A stretch of 64,000 nucleotides of DNA from Chaenocephalus aceratus (GCA_023974075.1 CM043798.1:7206173-7270172); one strand, 5' to 3'. Counted from the stretch's first letter, positions 46,478 to 57,955 are shown. The notes: generated by a model from the letters alone, not told the origin. Translations and numbers: made by a program.

Positions 46478-46996
46478 TGATCAGGTCGGAGCCTGCCTGA
46501 GACACAAGGAACTTTTTTAAATGGCTAATTGTGTCCCCACCACTATTCAAAAGTACACTTTGGTACAAATGTTCTGACAAATAGCATGCACAAAGAAATG
46601 TGATAAACAAGAACACTGGGTTATTTTGCACAAGAGAATGTACTTGAGAACAGTTTGTCTTTTCACGCTTGGTGGGTGTATGTCTGGGGACCCAAGATGT
46701 GCAATTTGGACATGTTGGTTCACTTTAACTTGAACATGTAAAACCAAACATTGCTCCCGCTTTGCATCAGCAGGGCGCAGCAGTGCTCTTTATAACAATT
46801 CATCGCTACTATACTGACTCTGATGGTAACAAATTACCCAAAAACATGCTTGCAGCAATGTTGTTCGGCTTGTTTGCCTGAAGTAAATCCTGTCTTTTTT
46901 TACTTTATTTTCTTCTCAGAATGCCTAGTTTACGTGTTAAATTAAATAAAATCTTATTGGGGAAGATCCCCCTTAAGGTCGGCCAACATATTTTGC

Positions 46997-47347
46997 TTAA
47001 AGGTGGTGTAGGTACATTTAAGAAACCGGCTCGAGATCGCTAGAATTTGAAAATACACAACTGGAGAAAATCTGCCACTTCCTTACGGAGCCCCTCCTCC
47101 AACGAACGCGCACATGACCAATGAGGGCACGAGATAAGTTTGTGCCCCGATGGAAGGCTGACAGGCAGGTAGGCCATTGGTTGTACTTTTTACAATATCA
47201 CGGCTTCCACAGATGACATTTGTTAATGGATTTTTTGTCAAAGCACTTCAGATATTCATTGCTATCGGGATGTTAAGAGCATTCCATGGAATATAACAAA
47301 AAGCGTATCTCGAGCCGGTTTCTCAAACTTACCTACCCCACCTTTAA
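46997..47347. mobile_element. MITE with ~38-bp inverted ends (family copy 2)
   Basis: It has the same ends as 4627-5027: TTAAAGGTGGTGTAGGTA on the left and cctaccccacctttaa on the right, with ccggctcgag inside. It is about 50 bp shorter than copy 1 and sits in unrelated DNA, which helps define the family ends. Confidence 0.85.
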
Positions 47348-48426
47348 GTGCCTCACTTAAATGGTGTACATGCATATTAGCTAGTAAGCTAGTAGCTAAG
47401 GTTGGGGGTTGGATACAGTTCTAAATATTTTTGAATGACTCCAGCCCCTGTAGTCATTGAGGAGATGTGACCTTGTGTACAACAGCACAGTAAGAGAATG
47501 AATGTCAATCTCCCCAGAACAAGGTGGCCCTCTCTTTGGTAACATCTGCTTGCAGGGTATGAATACGTGTGTGAATGGGTTCATGTTGACTTGTGTTGGT
47601 GCCTCTGGTGGTTGCAAAGATATACATCATGTTTTGCTCAAAAGCTGAAAATAATTGGCCCTGTTTTGATATCTTTAAGATTAGATGAAAAACTGATTTA
47701 AAATAGGATTAAAAAAAAGGTTAATAGCAACATTTGTATCTTTTCATGGATGAAGATAATCTTTTAGGATAATCAAAAATGTCCCTTTACTGTGCTGATA
47801 ATAAATAATAATAGTATTCATGAACGTTTATAAAGCCAATATCAGCTGTTCAATGAACACTTGCTTGCATACTGTGTAAATGAGAAAATGGAGCTCACTG
47901 ATGGTCTTACTCGACATTATGGATTATTGTCTGCAGAGAACAGCTTCATATGAGTCTAGCCCGGACTTTATGATGTTTGCGATTCATTTTCCTTAGCCCC
48001 GCAGTAAATATAAAGCTTGCCTGACTCACTAAACTGAAAACCAATCCATCTTCTTCGACAGCTGCGGTTCAATTCCTTAGCCTTATATTTTCTCTGTCAG
48101 TAATTGCCTTTTCTTTTGATTTCTCAGGCTCAGAAAAGAGAATTGATTAAATGCTCAGTGTCACAGAGGGAAAAAAGAAAATCTCAGTCAAAGAAAAAGA
48201 CAGTGAAGTAAATCTGGCACATAATGTATCTTTATCTACAGTATGACTCATGACCAATCCTCTTTGGTATTCTCATGATGGCTGAGACCATTGATGTCTC
48301 TCTCAGGACACTCATTGGAAGGAGAATGTACAAATATGTATACCAATATTATATGATGCCTTAGAAAACATCAGGCAAGTCATTTGAACTGAGGATGTGA
48401 AATGTGCCTTATTATAATTGTGGGGG
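47348..48426. other. No gene seen
   Basis: AT-rich non-coding DNA. A 73-codon minus frame at 47396-47617 has no family signature. Confidence 0.5.
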
Positions 48427-48850
48427 TTTTCCTCTCCTGTAGTGTGTTATATTGTTTTTAGTGCATGTAAATGGCCTGCAAAGGCTGGAATCCTTAACTT
48501 CCTCTGCCACACTCTCCCACCCCCTACGCCTCCATGGGTCTCCTTTGTTTATTACTGTTACATAATGACATCATACAGTATGTAAAACTTTGTTTCTAAT
48601 TGCTACATGTAGCGCTCCAACACATTGTACGTGATAGGCTAAGGGGCGGGACATCTCTAAGTGTGACCAATCACAGCAGAGCCGGCCAGCTAACCAATCA
48701 GAGTGGACTGGGCTCTGGTTTCAGACAGAGGGTGAAAAGAGGTGCTGCAGCACAGGCGGTATGAGAACAAGAAAGAGCTTTTGGAACATTAAAGCATGGA
48801 GTCATGTCCCAGTAGAGACACTACATAAATTAAATAACCTGAATATGAGC
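48427..48850 (+). repeat. Dispersed repeat, copy 2 (also 9667-10070)
   Basis: It shares ctccaacacattgtacgtga, ctaaggggcgggacatctct and agagccggccagctaaccaa with copy 1. It ends near gcagaatggccctttaa. No frame is conserved between the copies. Confidence 0.75.
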
Positions 48851-49837
48851 AGAATGGCCCTTTAAAGTTCAATCAGCGATGTAGGTGCCTGTCTTGTGAC
48901 CGGAATGATGTTTTTAAACAAATGCAGAAGCTGTAAGAGCGTGAAGAGTCTGATTTGACACATGAATTCCTGATTGTTTACCTCATTGTTCTCTCTCCAC
49001 CTCCAAGCTGACACTTTGCTTTCATCCCCCCTTTCCTCTGACACCCCACTGCCACTCTATCTCTGGTAGAGGTTTTATAATCCAATTGGCCTGGAAAAAA
49101 TCAATCCATTAAAAGTGTGGCTTCCAAGAGGAGGTGAAAATCAAATAATTAAAGGTGCAGCGGTGAGAATAGCTGCTGAAATGAGCCTGTCCAATCACTT
49201 AACGAGGTGTAGTTTTATATTCCTGAGAGGTGGTCTCGTGTCAGGGTATCGATAACCTTTTAAAAGAGCAATTTACTTTTCACAATTATTTAGACCCACT
49301 CTATTCACTAGATTACCAACTGCAAGGGATCTAGCCTCTGTGCCCCTCTAAGGCTACAGTGTGCTACACGGCATGCCAAGGATTTCACCTTAAAGGGGAC
49401 ATATTGGAAACCATGGCTCATCGTTTGCAATAAATCACCCAAACTTTCAATTGTGAAAGGAAAACTTATTTGAATATAACAATTTTAACTCCTATTAATT
49501 CAATGTGTGTGGTGAAATGAAACAAGACATATAAATATATCTCATATTATTTTATTTAGTTATATTGAGTGAAATAAATGTACGTCATTGAAAATGCCAC
49601 CAACTGACAGCAGCTCAAAGCCCATTCAGTGTGGGCTTGTATTTATTGACCTTTACAGTGATAGGCAGTGCATTGTGGGAAAGGGGTACACAGCTGTCTG
49701 GAGGGGGTCAGCGTGTGAAGTTGAAGTTCTCCTGAGTTGGTTGTATTATAAAGTAGCCATAGTCTGTTTTGTACATTTGTATATTTGAGAAATGCAGAAG
49801 GAATACATGTAGTCACAGGGGAACTCTGGTGCATGAA
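48851..49837. other. No gene seen
   Basis: Unassigned DNA with no recognisable exon or transposon end. Confidence 0.45.
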
Positions 49838-49839
49838 CA

Positions 49840-49887
<48 letters not shown>

Positions 49888-49898
49888 CTCACACACAC
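49838..49898. repeat. (GCAC)n microsatellite
   Basis: About 12 tandem acgc units pass into a short CA run. Confidence 0.95.
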
Positions 49899-50373
49899 AG
49901 CTCATTGTATTCACATCCAAGGTATACTGTTCTTTTTGCTGCAACATTACCCTTTTATCATATGTGGCATCTTGACTAAAGATATTACTGGGTAAAAATG
50001 CTCTTTTGTTTTATGTCCACTTGAACATGTCTAGAAGCCAATGGTTCGCTTGGTAGTTTTATTTATTTAAAAAAAAGGATAATAACATAGTTCTTTGATA
50101 CATTTAATGAAGGTTCTTGCTGTGAAGTTAAACGTTTACTGTGTGTCCAAACAAGAACCCCACAGGCTCTGAAGCCCAGTCGGCCTCTTTGTATTACATC
50201 CAACTGAAGCCAAGTGAACGGAGAACAGGCTAATGTGGACAAACCACAGCATGAGTCCAAGCCTGACGTTTTAGGGCAGGCAGGAGGGATTATTGTGCAC
50301 TGGAGAAGATAAAACTGACTACACATGGTTGTGTTTTATTGAAAGCTTGCCTTGAACTTGGGCACACTTTCAC

Positions 50374-51060
50374 TTCATTACATTTTATTAGCCTACGCTT
50401 TTATCCAAGGACCTAAATGGTAAAAAGGACTGCATTAGCGCTTTATCTAGTCTTTACGACTCTTCAAAGTGCTTTTACATAGAATTCACCCATCCACACG
50501 CACATTCACACAGAGGCAGGGGCTGCCATGCAAGGTGTCCCCTGCTCAAGGAAGCTAATATTGACACATACCTCCAGGAGCATCCAACAATCAACCATCA
50601 GGATTCAAACTTAGAATGGAAAGAATCTTGTACACTTTTTTAGTTGGACAAGGTGCAATGAAAACAGCTAGGTTTCACTCTACTGCAGAAGATTGTGTTG
50701 TCTTTCTGCTGTCCTGATATCAATGGGGAGCTTGTTCCACCATTTTGGAGCCATGCAAACAGACGTGTTTTTGTTGAGTAGTACCTGGGTCCCACTCACA
50801 GTGAGGGAGTAGCGAGCTGATTGGCCATTTTAAAAAGGGACTGATCCATTCAAAGCACGGTAAGCCAGTACCAGTGTCTATAGGCACATTTGAGCTGCCA
50901 CTGGCAGCCAGTGAAGGGAGGGGTGGAGTGGTGTATTGTGGGAGAACTTGGGGAGGTTGAAAACTGGCTTCAATCTGAATTAGCTGCAGAGCTTGGATGG
51001 CAATGGAAGGTAGAGCAGCCAGGAGGGAGTGGCAATAGTCACTCAAAAAAAGCGAGTGAC
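50374..51060 (-). mobile_element. LINE 3' fragment (L2/CR1-like), diverged
   Basis: It starts cattacattttattagcctac and contains tttctgctgtcctgatatcaatgggga and caccattttggagcca, as in the copies at 39074 and 43291. It is more diverged and frameshifted, hence older. Confidence 0.65.
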
Positions 51061-52136
51061 TATATACTCAAGGTGTAGAGCCTGGACCAGGACCTGGGTC
51101 ACCTTCTGGCTCAGTACAGGAACGTGGTTGGTTGTCAAGCGTCACACAACTACTTGACGCCCGAGATAGGGAAACAACAGAGGTGCAGGTGTTGATAGTC
51201 AGGATGTTGATGGGAAAGTCCTATAGGAAGAGCAGTTGGGTCTATTAAAGGTTGAGTTTCAAGTCGTAAGCAGACATCCACCAGTAGAAGCAATGGAGGG
51301 TTTCCAGTGACAGGCTCCAAAGGTTGTCTTGACATATTCCCTGAACAAATACTTTGCCTCAGTAAACAGAATACTGTTGGTGGCCTACCAGCAAAAAAGT
51401 GTATAATATATTCATAAATATACAGCCTTTTCTCTTTTGTGTTGTGAAGGTGGTAAAAATGTGTTCCCCATTTGCATGTTTTCGTCAGGTTCTGCTGACG
51501 GTCATGAAAAATATTTCTGTACAAGCCGTGAAAGCTTTGGCAGAGAGAGCTTGAATATCTGAGGAGTTTGAAGTTTGAAGGACGGCCCACGTGTTTTACA
51601 GACTGTGTTTTTGTCCAATTCTTCGCTTCATTTCATGATGTAGGCTTAATTGGAACAGACTGTCCTCAGAGCTGAATTGAAGAGGGAACCAGACAGCAAA
51701 CTGAAAGAAGGGGAGAGAAGATGAAAATACAAAAAGTTGTTTATATACTGTATAAAAAATACATAGCCACCGCCGTGTCTGTGTCAGACCCTGGCTCTTT
51801 CCTGCTGCATGTCAACAGAAGGCTGAATAGCATTATTTCCATCTCACAGCAGATAAACAACTTGTACTTGCAAAAAAAGAGCCTGTATTTTTTCAAAAGG
51901 CAAAGATGCAGGTCACAAATTCAGAAGTAGAAACCAAATTTTACATCAGCTTCACTATTTTTATATAAAAAACCAAAGGCCTTTCCCCCCACATACAGCC
52001 CTCTGATCCCAGAGCTGCCACACTCAATTATCAGCTTATCTCTGTGTGTCTGTAACCTCGATGTCAGCCAGCCAGGTTATCCACGGTGGATTGGGAGATG
52101 TGTCAACTTTGTGCTCTCTGCCACTGTCTGCTGATG
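51061..52136. other. No gene seen
   Basis: Unassigned DNA. A 146-codon minus frame (51150-51590) has no family match and is not accepted. Confidence 0.45.
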
Positions 52137-52300
52137 CACTGTAAAAAATGGCTGTGAAATCCACAGTTATTTACAGTGTTTGTGCACAGTAAATTACTGT
52201 ATACTATTTTAGAGTATAATACCGTGTTTCCAACCAAAAATTACAGTACCTCTGGAATTACTTTAAAAATATCAGTAGTAATGTCCCAACTGTATACAAT
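52137..52300. mobile_element. MITE-like fragment with CACTGTAAAAAA end
   Basis: The end cactgtaaaaaatggctgtg and repeated acagt/actgt words (ttacagtgtttgtgcacag) are typical of a widespread fish MITE. Its other end appears to have grown into the tandem array that follows. Confidence 0.5.
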
Positions 52301-52492
52301 CTCAGTAACCAACAATCTACTGTAGATAATCACATTATCCAACAATGTACTGCAGATAATCACGGTAACCATCAATGTACTGCAGATAATCACAGTAACC
52401 AACAATGTACTGCAGATAATCACAGTAACCAACAATGTACTGCAGATAATCACAGTAACCAACAATGTACTGCAGATAATCACAGTAACCAA
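52301..52492. repeat. 30-bp minisatellite
   Basis: About 6.4 units of the 30-bp motif containing agtaaccaacaatgtactgc and agataatcac are present. Several central units are identical and the outer units carry substitutions. On the minus strand each unit codes GYCDYLQYIV and provides the C-terminus of the neighbouring ORF. Confidence 0.95.
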
Positions 52493-53567
52493 AAAAGAAA
52501 GAACCAACCCTTTGCACTGCTGTTTCTCTCCGCGTTTCATTGACAGTGATCGGTTTATCGTTCAATTCACATTGCCCAAGTAGATGTTTAGGGGTCTCTT
52601 GGAAGTATACGAATGCATTTTTTATATCAGATAAATGCATTAACATCACATGCAAATTCTCTATCGTTTCACCCGCAACGATTATAATCTGCTTTGCTTC
52701 TTCTTCGGTTTCTCCATTATTAGCTCTGAATGTAATCGTTGCTGGGGCTTCTTGTGCTTCTTGTGGTCTGTTGAATACCTGGCGTAGGATTTGTTTAGCT
52801 GTAAGGACAGGTACCATATAATTGTCTTCAAAAGCTTTGTCTATGTCGTCACACGTTTTGGTGTATCCTTCGATGTAATGACAACCGATACTAGAATAGA
52901 GATCCTCCAACAGTCTTTTAATACATGTTCTGGCACTGTCGCCAATTTGGGCAATTCCACAGTATCGCGCTTTTTCTCTCATTATACTGAAGCAAAGCTC
53001 TGCCATTGCTTTTGGTATTTGCTCAACACATTCACAGCAGTCGGTTAGCGGGAGATGATCTATAAGATTATTATGATCCGGTAATGGCTCTACAACACCA
53101 TCCTCTAGTTTAAATTTCTTCACTTTGTTCTTTTTTCTTTTCACCTTCCTTCTTTTTGTCTTTTTCGTTTTCCGTCCTTTTACCCCTTTTCTTTTCATTT
53201 GCATTCTGCCTTTGCTTTTCATTTTTCTTCTCCTTTTCATTTTGCTTTTTCTTTTTCTTCGGTTTTCTTTACTTTTTCTTTTCTTTTCTGCTAATTGTCG
53301 TTTGCGATCTTGGCGAGTGGTATGAGATATATTGTTTCTATAAAGGTTATCTATAATACCATCTTTTAAAGAAAGATATTCTTCATATGTCATGTTATCA
53401 TGGTCCTCTTTTGTCCTAAAGACCTTACATGGATATGATATAGAGGAGAGCTCTTCTTCGGGAACATCCTCTCCCCTACTTTGTACCATCCAGTCATTAA
53501 GCCCGTATCCATTATCCTGGTGATAAAAAGGAGAGGCTACATCAGACTTGGTTTTTCTCAGATCCAT
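52335..53567 (-). CDS. Unrecognised 410-codon single-exon ORF
   Basis: I do not recognise this protein. Residues 1-80 are acidic/polar with tyrosine-rich MTYEEYLSLKDGIIDNLY. Residues 84-153 are an extremely basic Lys/Arg linker with NLS character. Residues 155-270 contain many cysteines (DCCECVEQ at 176-183, then C192, C203, C215, C229, C239) and one CH pair, perhaps a structural metal or disulfide domain. Residues 270-355 are mixed alpha/beta in character. The last 55 residues are five near-identical GYCDYLQYIV repeats from the minisatellite, so the original stop has probably been lost. No intron is needed. No signal peptide or membrane segment is seen. Candidates are a captured viral gene, a transposon accessory gene or a lineage-specific gene. 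Such length with no stop in this AT-rich setting argues for past selection. Confidence 0.55.
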   Translation of the reverse strand: MDLRKTKSDVASPFYHQDNGYGLNDWMVQSRGEDVPEEELSSISYPCKVFRTKEDHDNMTYEEYLSLKDGIIDNLYRNNISHTTRQDRKRQLAEKKRKSKENRRKRKSKMKRRRKMKSKGRMQMKRKGVKGRKTKKTKRRKVKRKKNKVKKFKLEDGVVEPLPDHNNLIDHLPLTDCCECVEQIPKAMAELCFSIMREKARYCGIAQIGDSARTCIKRLLEDLYSSIGCHYIEGYTKTCDDIDKAFEDNYMVPVLTAKQILRQVFNRPQEAQEAPATITFRANNGETEEEAKQIIIVAGETIENLHVMLMHLSDIKNAFVYFQETPKHLLGQCELNDKPITVNETRRETAVQRVGSFFFGYCDYLQYIVGYCDYLQYIVGYCDYLQYIVGYCDYLQYIDGYRDYLQYIVG

Positions 53568-54822
53568 GGCTAGTTTTCAACGGTCGTCTTAGTGGGGTCC
53601 TTCGTTTTAGGTGATTTGCTGAGTGGGGTGGGACTTGTTGCGTTGAGTGGGGGGAGTCATCTGTAGAATTGAGACTTTTTTCACCAGTATAATGTCCCTC
53701 GCTGTTTGACTCTTTTTAAAAAAGTTATTTTTCATCTATCATTTTCAACCATGCAGCAAGAGGTCAAAGTTAAGAATAAGTCAAAGTTTGTCACGATTTT
53801 ACGGGAAATAGTCACATCTTAAAGACAGCTTGAACTGGATAAATGGTTAGTCTTTTTCAAACATACCGTACGTTCTGCATGTTAGTATATCTGGCCAATC
53901 GGTTTAGACCCTACTGCCCTAGAAGCATGCCCTCAATAGGGAAGTCACGCTTTGGGAAGAGGTGTTTCATTTCACAGATCCACCTTGATTGTTGTTGTGA
54001 TGGCTGAAGGAAGAGAGACGGGGGAGGAAAATTCAGAGGATGAAGAAGCAGAAAAGTAACTTGTTTGTAAAACGGACAGCACGTCAGTTTCAAGAAAGAT
54101 GACACCGTGTTTATGCATGACATGCAAAATATCTTGAAGCCCTACAAAAAAAAAAAAAAGGTACAAGTATATTGTGTTGAAAATATCGCAAAAAGTCGTT
54201 ATAATATATAATGTATTAGTTGCATGTTGTATTGTATGCAGCATTTTTATTTTATATCATAAGGCGCCTAATAAAATAAGTGGGGCAGTGGAATACACAG
54301 CACCCCCTCCTATCGACGGATCTCACACCTACTTGGAATATCACACCTCGACCAAATGGGGGCGGGACTTAGCTCATTAGCATAAGTAGGGAGAGGTGTG
54401 ACCTGTCACTTGTTTCTGCATACTAATGTGATGGATGCGGCATGAATATTACTACTGGGGTCTCCAACACGCCGATCGCGAGATGCCGCTAGAAGAGAAG
54501 ACTCCCGTCGGGGAGAGCAGAATCTTCAGCAGCTCCTACTCTTGCTGAGAATCCTTGCAGGCAGGGGCGGGTCTTTATTTAGCTGGGCCACCATGCGGCC
54601 AATCATATGCGAGACACACTAGGATCATACCAATATGTGAAAGAAGGGTGGGGGGCACAGCAGGTGTAGTGGTACAGGCCAGCTACACAGAGCGACGGGG
54701 AGACGGATTTAAATGCAAGCGCGTCGAAAAAAGTCAAGAAATGAGCGAAAACCGAAAAAATAAGCAGCATCTGGCTGCATTTTTTTTTTTTTCATTTTCG
54801 GTAACCACTCAGGATTTATTGT
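53568..54822. other. No gene seen; upstream of the orphan ORF
   Basis: On the minus strand this is the 5' flank of the unrecognised ORF and would hold its promoter. A T/A-rich stretch (ctttttaaaaaagtt, 53710-53725) is the only TATA-like sequence. Near 54455 gggtctccaacacgccgatc resembles the end of a hAT-type element, but its partner end was not found. Confidence 0.45.
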
Positions 54823-55480
54823 CAGAGGTGGGAGAAGTTCAGATCTTGTACTTGAGTAAAAGTACCAGAGTGTAGGAATACTCGGTTACAATAAAAAGTC
54901 CTGCATTCAAAATGTTACAAGTAAAAGTACAAAAGTATTAGCATCAAAATATACTTAAAGTACCACCTGCAGAGGGACCTAGATTTGGGTGTTCTTTTCC
55001 CCATAGAGACTGCCTCACTGCACATTATCCCTTGCATTAAGATAGATTGTGGGTCCCTTACAACATGTTGTACACAGTGGAAATACACATTCTGGTTACC
55101 ATCAGGGATCTTATACATTAAACTCCTTCTGAATCAAACCGTCACGGTAGCCTTACCTTACTGATCCTTCTTAAAATAAAATAAAACACGTTACTTTACC
55201 AGCAGAGAGAAAATTGATTATTAAATTATTAATATGACTAATAAAGAGCAGTTTTATTATTAAGTATTATCCTGTTGATCGATGTCATTACATTTGGTGA
55301 AAAGCACATAATGACTTGTTTATGACTCGTTTTGTCAAAGTTTAGGACTTGGACTTGACTTGAACTTGCCCATCCTGACTTGAGACTTGACTTGGACTTG
55401 AGCGCAAAGACTTGAGACTTGACTCGGACTTGAGCGCAAAGACTTGAGACTTGTAAACCAATGACTTGGTCCCACCTCTG
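54823..55480. mobile_element. hAT-like element(s) with CAGAGGTGGGA ends
   Basis: The left end CAGAGGTGGGAgaag and the right end tCCCACCTCTG are inverted copies. The left 140 bp belong to the 'TACTTTTACTTGAG' family. The right part is built of gacttgagactt/gacttggact tandem motifs. It splits the gypsy gag remnant at 55481. The two halves may be two elements joined, since no matching 8-bp duplication was found. Confidence 0.6.
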
Positions 55481-56215
55481 CACGCATATAATCTCCCATT
55501 TTCCCACATGCATGGCATTTTACATCCTTGGCTGGACACTCAGTCTTTGCATGTGAAGGAGAACAACCACAGTTATAACACTTTGCATCATTACCCTTGT
55601 TGTATTGTGGCTTGGCTTGGTAGCTATTAGCAGATTGAGCTTTGTTTTTAGCATATTTGCTACTGCTCTTCAACACTCTGTCCACTAATTTAGCGTCACA
55701 TGCCTCAGTTCTATTGTCACCTCGCAGAGAAGATTGTTGCCGTTTCACCTCTTCACTCTGCTGAGCCATGGTAATAGCTTTTCCCAAGGTAAGGTCTGAG
55801 TCCAGTTGCATCTGTTCAGACAGCCGCTTATCCGTCAATCCGAAAACAAGCCTGTCTCGAATGAGTTCATCATGTAGCACGCCGTAGCTACAATGCTCCG
55901 CTAGTGCATATAGAGCTGTGACCATAGGCTGTGACGAACGAGTCCACTGGTTCACCTTCTCCCTGTCCGTGCATATTAAACTGTGCTCGCTCATATATGA
56001 CATTTTTCTTGACAACGAAGAAGCCTTGAAAGCCCTCCCGCACACCTTGGTAAGTGTCTCTTCAATCCACGTAAAATATCATCTGCTTCATCTCCCATGC
56101 AGTATATTAATTAATGTGTTGACTTGATTCTCTTCTGAGCTACTTTTCAGATTACTTGCCAGGCGAAATCTCTCGAACCGCCGTTGTCGGTACCATATGT
56201 GTTCGGGGTCTGTCT
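55481..56215 (-). pseudogene. Ty3/gypsy gag remnant
   Basis: The minus strand reads LIRDRLVFGLTDKRLSEQMQ, then LTLGKAITMAQQSEEVKRQQ, then a zinc knuckle (CYNCGCSPSHAKTEC) and the start of a second (CHACGKMGDYMRA), which is cut off exactly where the hAT-like element begins. Upstream (56045-56190) a second frame carries RRFERFRLASNLK and YCMGDEADDILRGL, so a frameshift or deletion separates the two parts. This is the usual gag layout of fish gypsy elements. Confidence 0.75.
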
Positions 56216-56221
56216 CTTACC

Positions 56222-56545
56222 AATGACGTCACGCATTGTGATTGGCTGTACGGTAATTTACCCAGGGGTGCTCGGGGGCAAAGCTACGGTGGCCGGTAGG
56301 TGCAAACGCGGAACAACGGCCCAAAACGCATACGTAAGCAGGAAACACCTGCAAATAATGAAATGAAAAACAAACAAACCCTGAAAACAAATACAACAGA
56401 AAAACGCTGCATTTACAGAAATGATGTAAACTAAATACAACACACAAACCCCGAAAACAAACGCAACAAAAAAATGCTGCAAATACCAAAACGATATGCA
56501 AAGTCCAAAGCACGTACAAATCCCAAAACACATACAAAAAAAAAA
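56222..56545. repeat. AT-rich imperfect tandem repeats
   Basis: Imperfect units of about 75 bp contain acaaacccYgaaaacaaa and aaaaaYgctgca words (56375-56520). A long minus-strand hydrophobic frame across it (56229-56645) is an artefact of the repeat. Confidence 0.5.
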
Positions 56546-56549
56546 CATT

Positions 56550-56669
56550 CCGGAAGTGCTCCAGGCCTCTAGGGGGCGCGCTACGTGGAACAGATTGATG
56601 TCTGACCAGACATAGAGAGAACGAACAAGAGGAAAGAAAGTTCATTTAAGTGGAGAAAGATATAAGAAG
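56550..56669 (+). promoter_or_regulatory. Probable promoter/5' exon of the integrase-like gene
   Basis: CCGGAAGTG (56550-56558) is a consensus ETS/GABPA site. cctctagggggcgcgc (56566-56581) is a good CTCF-like core. Downstream, gatataagaag|gtaagttttg (56669/56670) looks like a splice donor, suggesting an untranslated first exon. All inferred from motifs. Confidence 0.4.
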
Positions 56670-57081
56670 GTAAGTTTTGTTTTTATACATAGAGCGTCAT
56701 ATTTATATAGCTAGCGTTAGCGTGCCTAACTACTACACCAGCTGAGGAGAGGATAGCTTCAGGTGAAGAGAAGATAAAGTGAGGGAAGAACATTGTTAAA
56801 AGAGATGACAAATCAAGTGCAGGCAAATAACACGGGCCACAGTGAGTACCGCGGAAAAAGGACATTTGAATTCTTAGCAGTTTGTTTATATGTATGTATT
56901 TGTGTATAGATGTTGCAACTCTACAGAGCTTTAGCAATTGCCTGTAACTATGGTCATGCTAATAAAGCTATTGAATTGAATTGAGAGAGAAAGAGAGAGA
57001 GAGAAGTGACAACATGTGAAGAGGGACAAAGTAATGACAGGATAGTAGTGTGCATTAGAACAAATATAGAGAAGACATTCA

Positions 57082-57088
<7 letters not shown>

Positions 57089-57147
<59 letters not shown>
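57089..57147. repeat. (GA)n microsatellite
   Basis: Pure GA dinucleotides occur within the presumed first intron of the integrase-like gene. Confidence 0.95.
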
Positions 57148-57149
<2 letters not shown>

Positions 57150-57526
57150 AAACACAGATTCAACGGTGAACATGATGTATCTTTCTATTTATTTAGCTAA
57201 CCACTATTTAGACTATGTGTTTTTGATGACTTGATTAAATGGATTTAATACATCAATGTATGTCCTTTCAGGCCGCCATGTTTTGTCATTTCTAAGTTCA
57301 AGTGTTCTGTGGCTCCTGTGGCAAACATGTACAGTTTGTGGCAGAAGTTGAACACAACAGTAAGTTCACTTTTTTTATTGTATCTGTTTCAAATGCAAGA
57401 AATAAGGATTCAACACACTACTCTGTTTAGAATACTAATTGCAGATGCATACACTAGTTATCAGCATGAAGGACACATTTTTTCATTGTCTGTTTATGTG
57501 AAATATGTAGAAGCCATCATCACTTA

Positions 57527-57740
57527 GGGACGGGTGGCGCAGTGGTCTGTGCATCTGATCATCAGATCAAGGGGGGTGCTGGGGAACTCCAGTTCGAAAC
57601 CCGCTCCTGCCCCCACTACGTCAGGCCGTTGTGTCCTTGGGCAAGACACTTCACCCGGATTTGCTCCTGTGGGTATTGTCCACACACAGTACATGTATAA
57701 TACCAATGTGTACTTGTAAAAGCGCCTCGATGACTTTGAG
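57527..57740 (+). mobile_element. tRNA-derived SINE, copy 1
   Basis: The head has a Pol III A box (ggtggcgcagtggtc, 57533-57547) and B box (agttcgaaaccc, 57591-57602). It is followed by the core tgtgtccttgggcaagacac and a tail module. It sits in an intron of the integrase-like gene. Confidence 0.8.
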
Positions 57741-57750
57741 GCGTGAAGAT

Positions 57751-57955
57751 GGACGGTGTGGCGCAGTGCGCTGTGCAATGATCATCAGATCAAGGGGTGA
57801 AACCGGCTGTAAAGCCGGTGTGTCCTTGGGCAAGACACTTCACCTGAACTTGCTCCTGTGGGTATTGTCCACAGTGACCATTGCGTGTATCTGTAAAGCG
57901 CTTTGAGCACTGGAAAAGCGCTATAATAAATGCAAGGAATTATTATTATTATTAA
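57751..57955 (+). mobile_element. tRNA-derived SINE, copy 2 (B box lost)
   Basis: The head ggtgtggcgcagtgcgctgt keeps an A box, but the B-box region is deleted. The core tgtgtccttgggcaagacac and tail gcgctttgagcactggaaaa end in an att repeat (57938-57955). It lies directly beside copy 1. Confidence 0.8.

Noticed and set aside
51150..51590. 146-codon minus-strand frame
   Set aside because: No domain, no splice signals, overlaps no conserved repeat frame.
53125..53356. Phe/Leu-rich plus-strand frames resembling membrane proteins
   Set aside because: Antisense shadow of the Lys/Arg linker of the minus-strand ORF.
56229..56645. 138-codon hydrophobic minus-strand frame resembling a membrane protein
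   Set aside because: Lies on AT-rich tandem repeats and crosses the presumed promoter of the plus gene; no family match.
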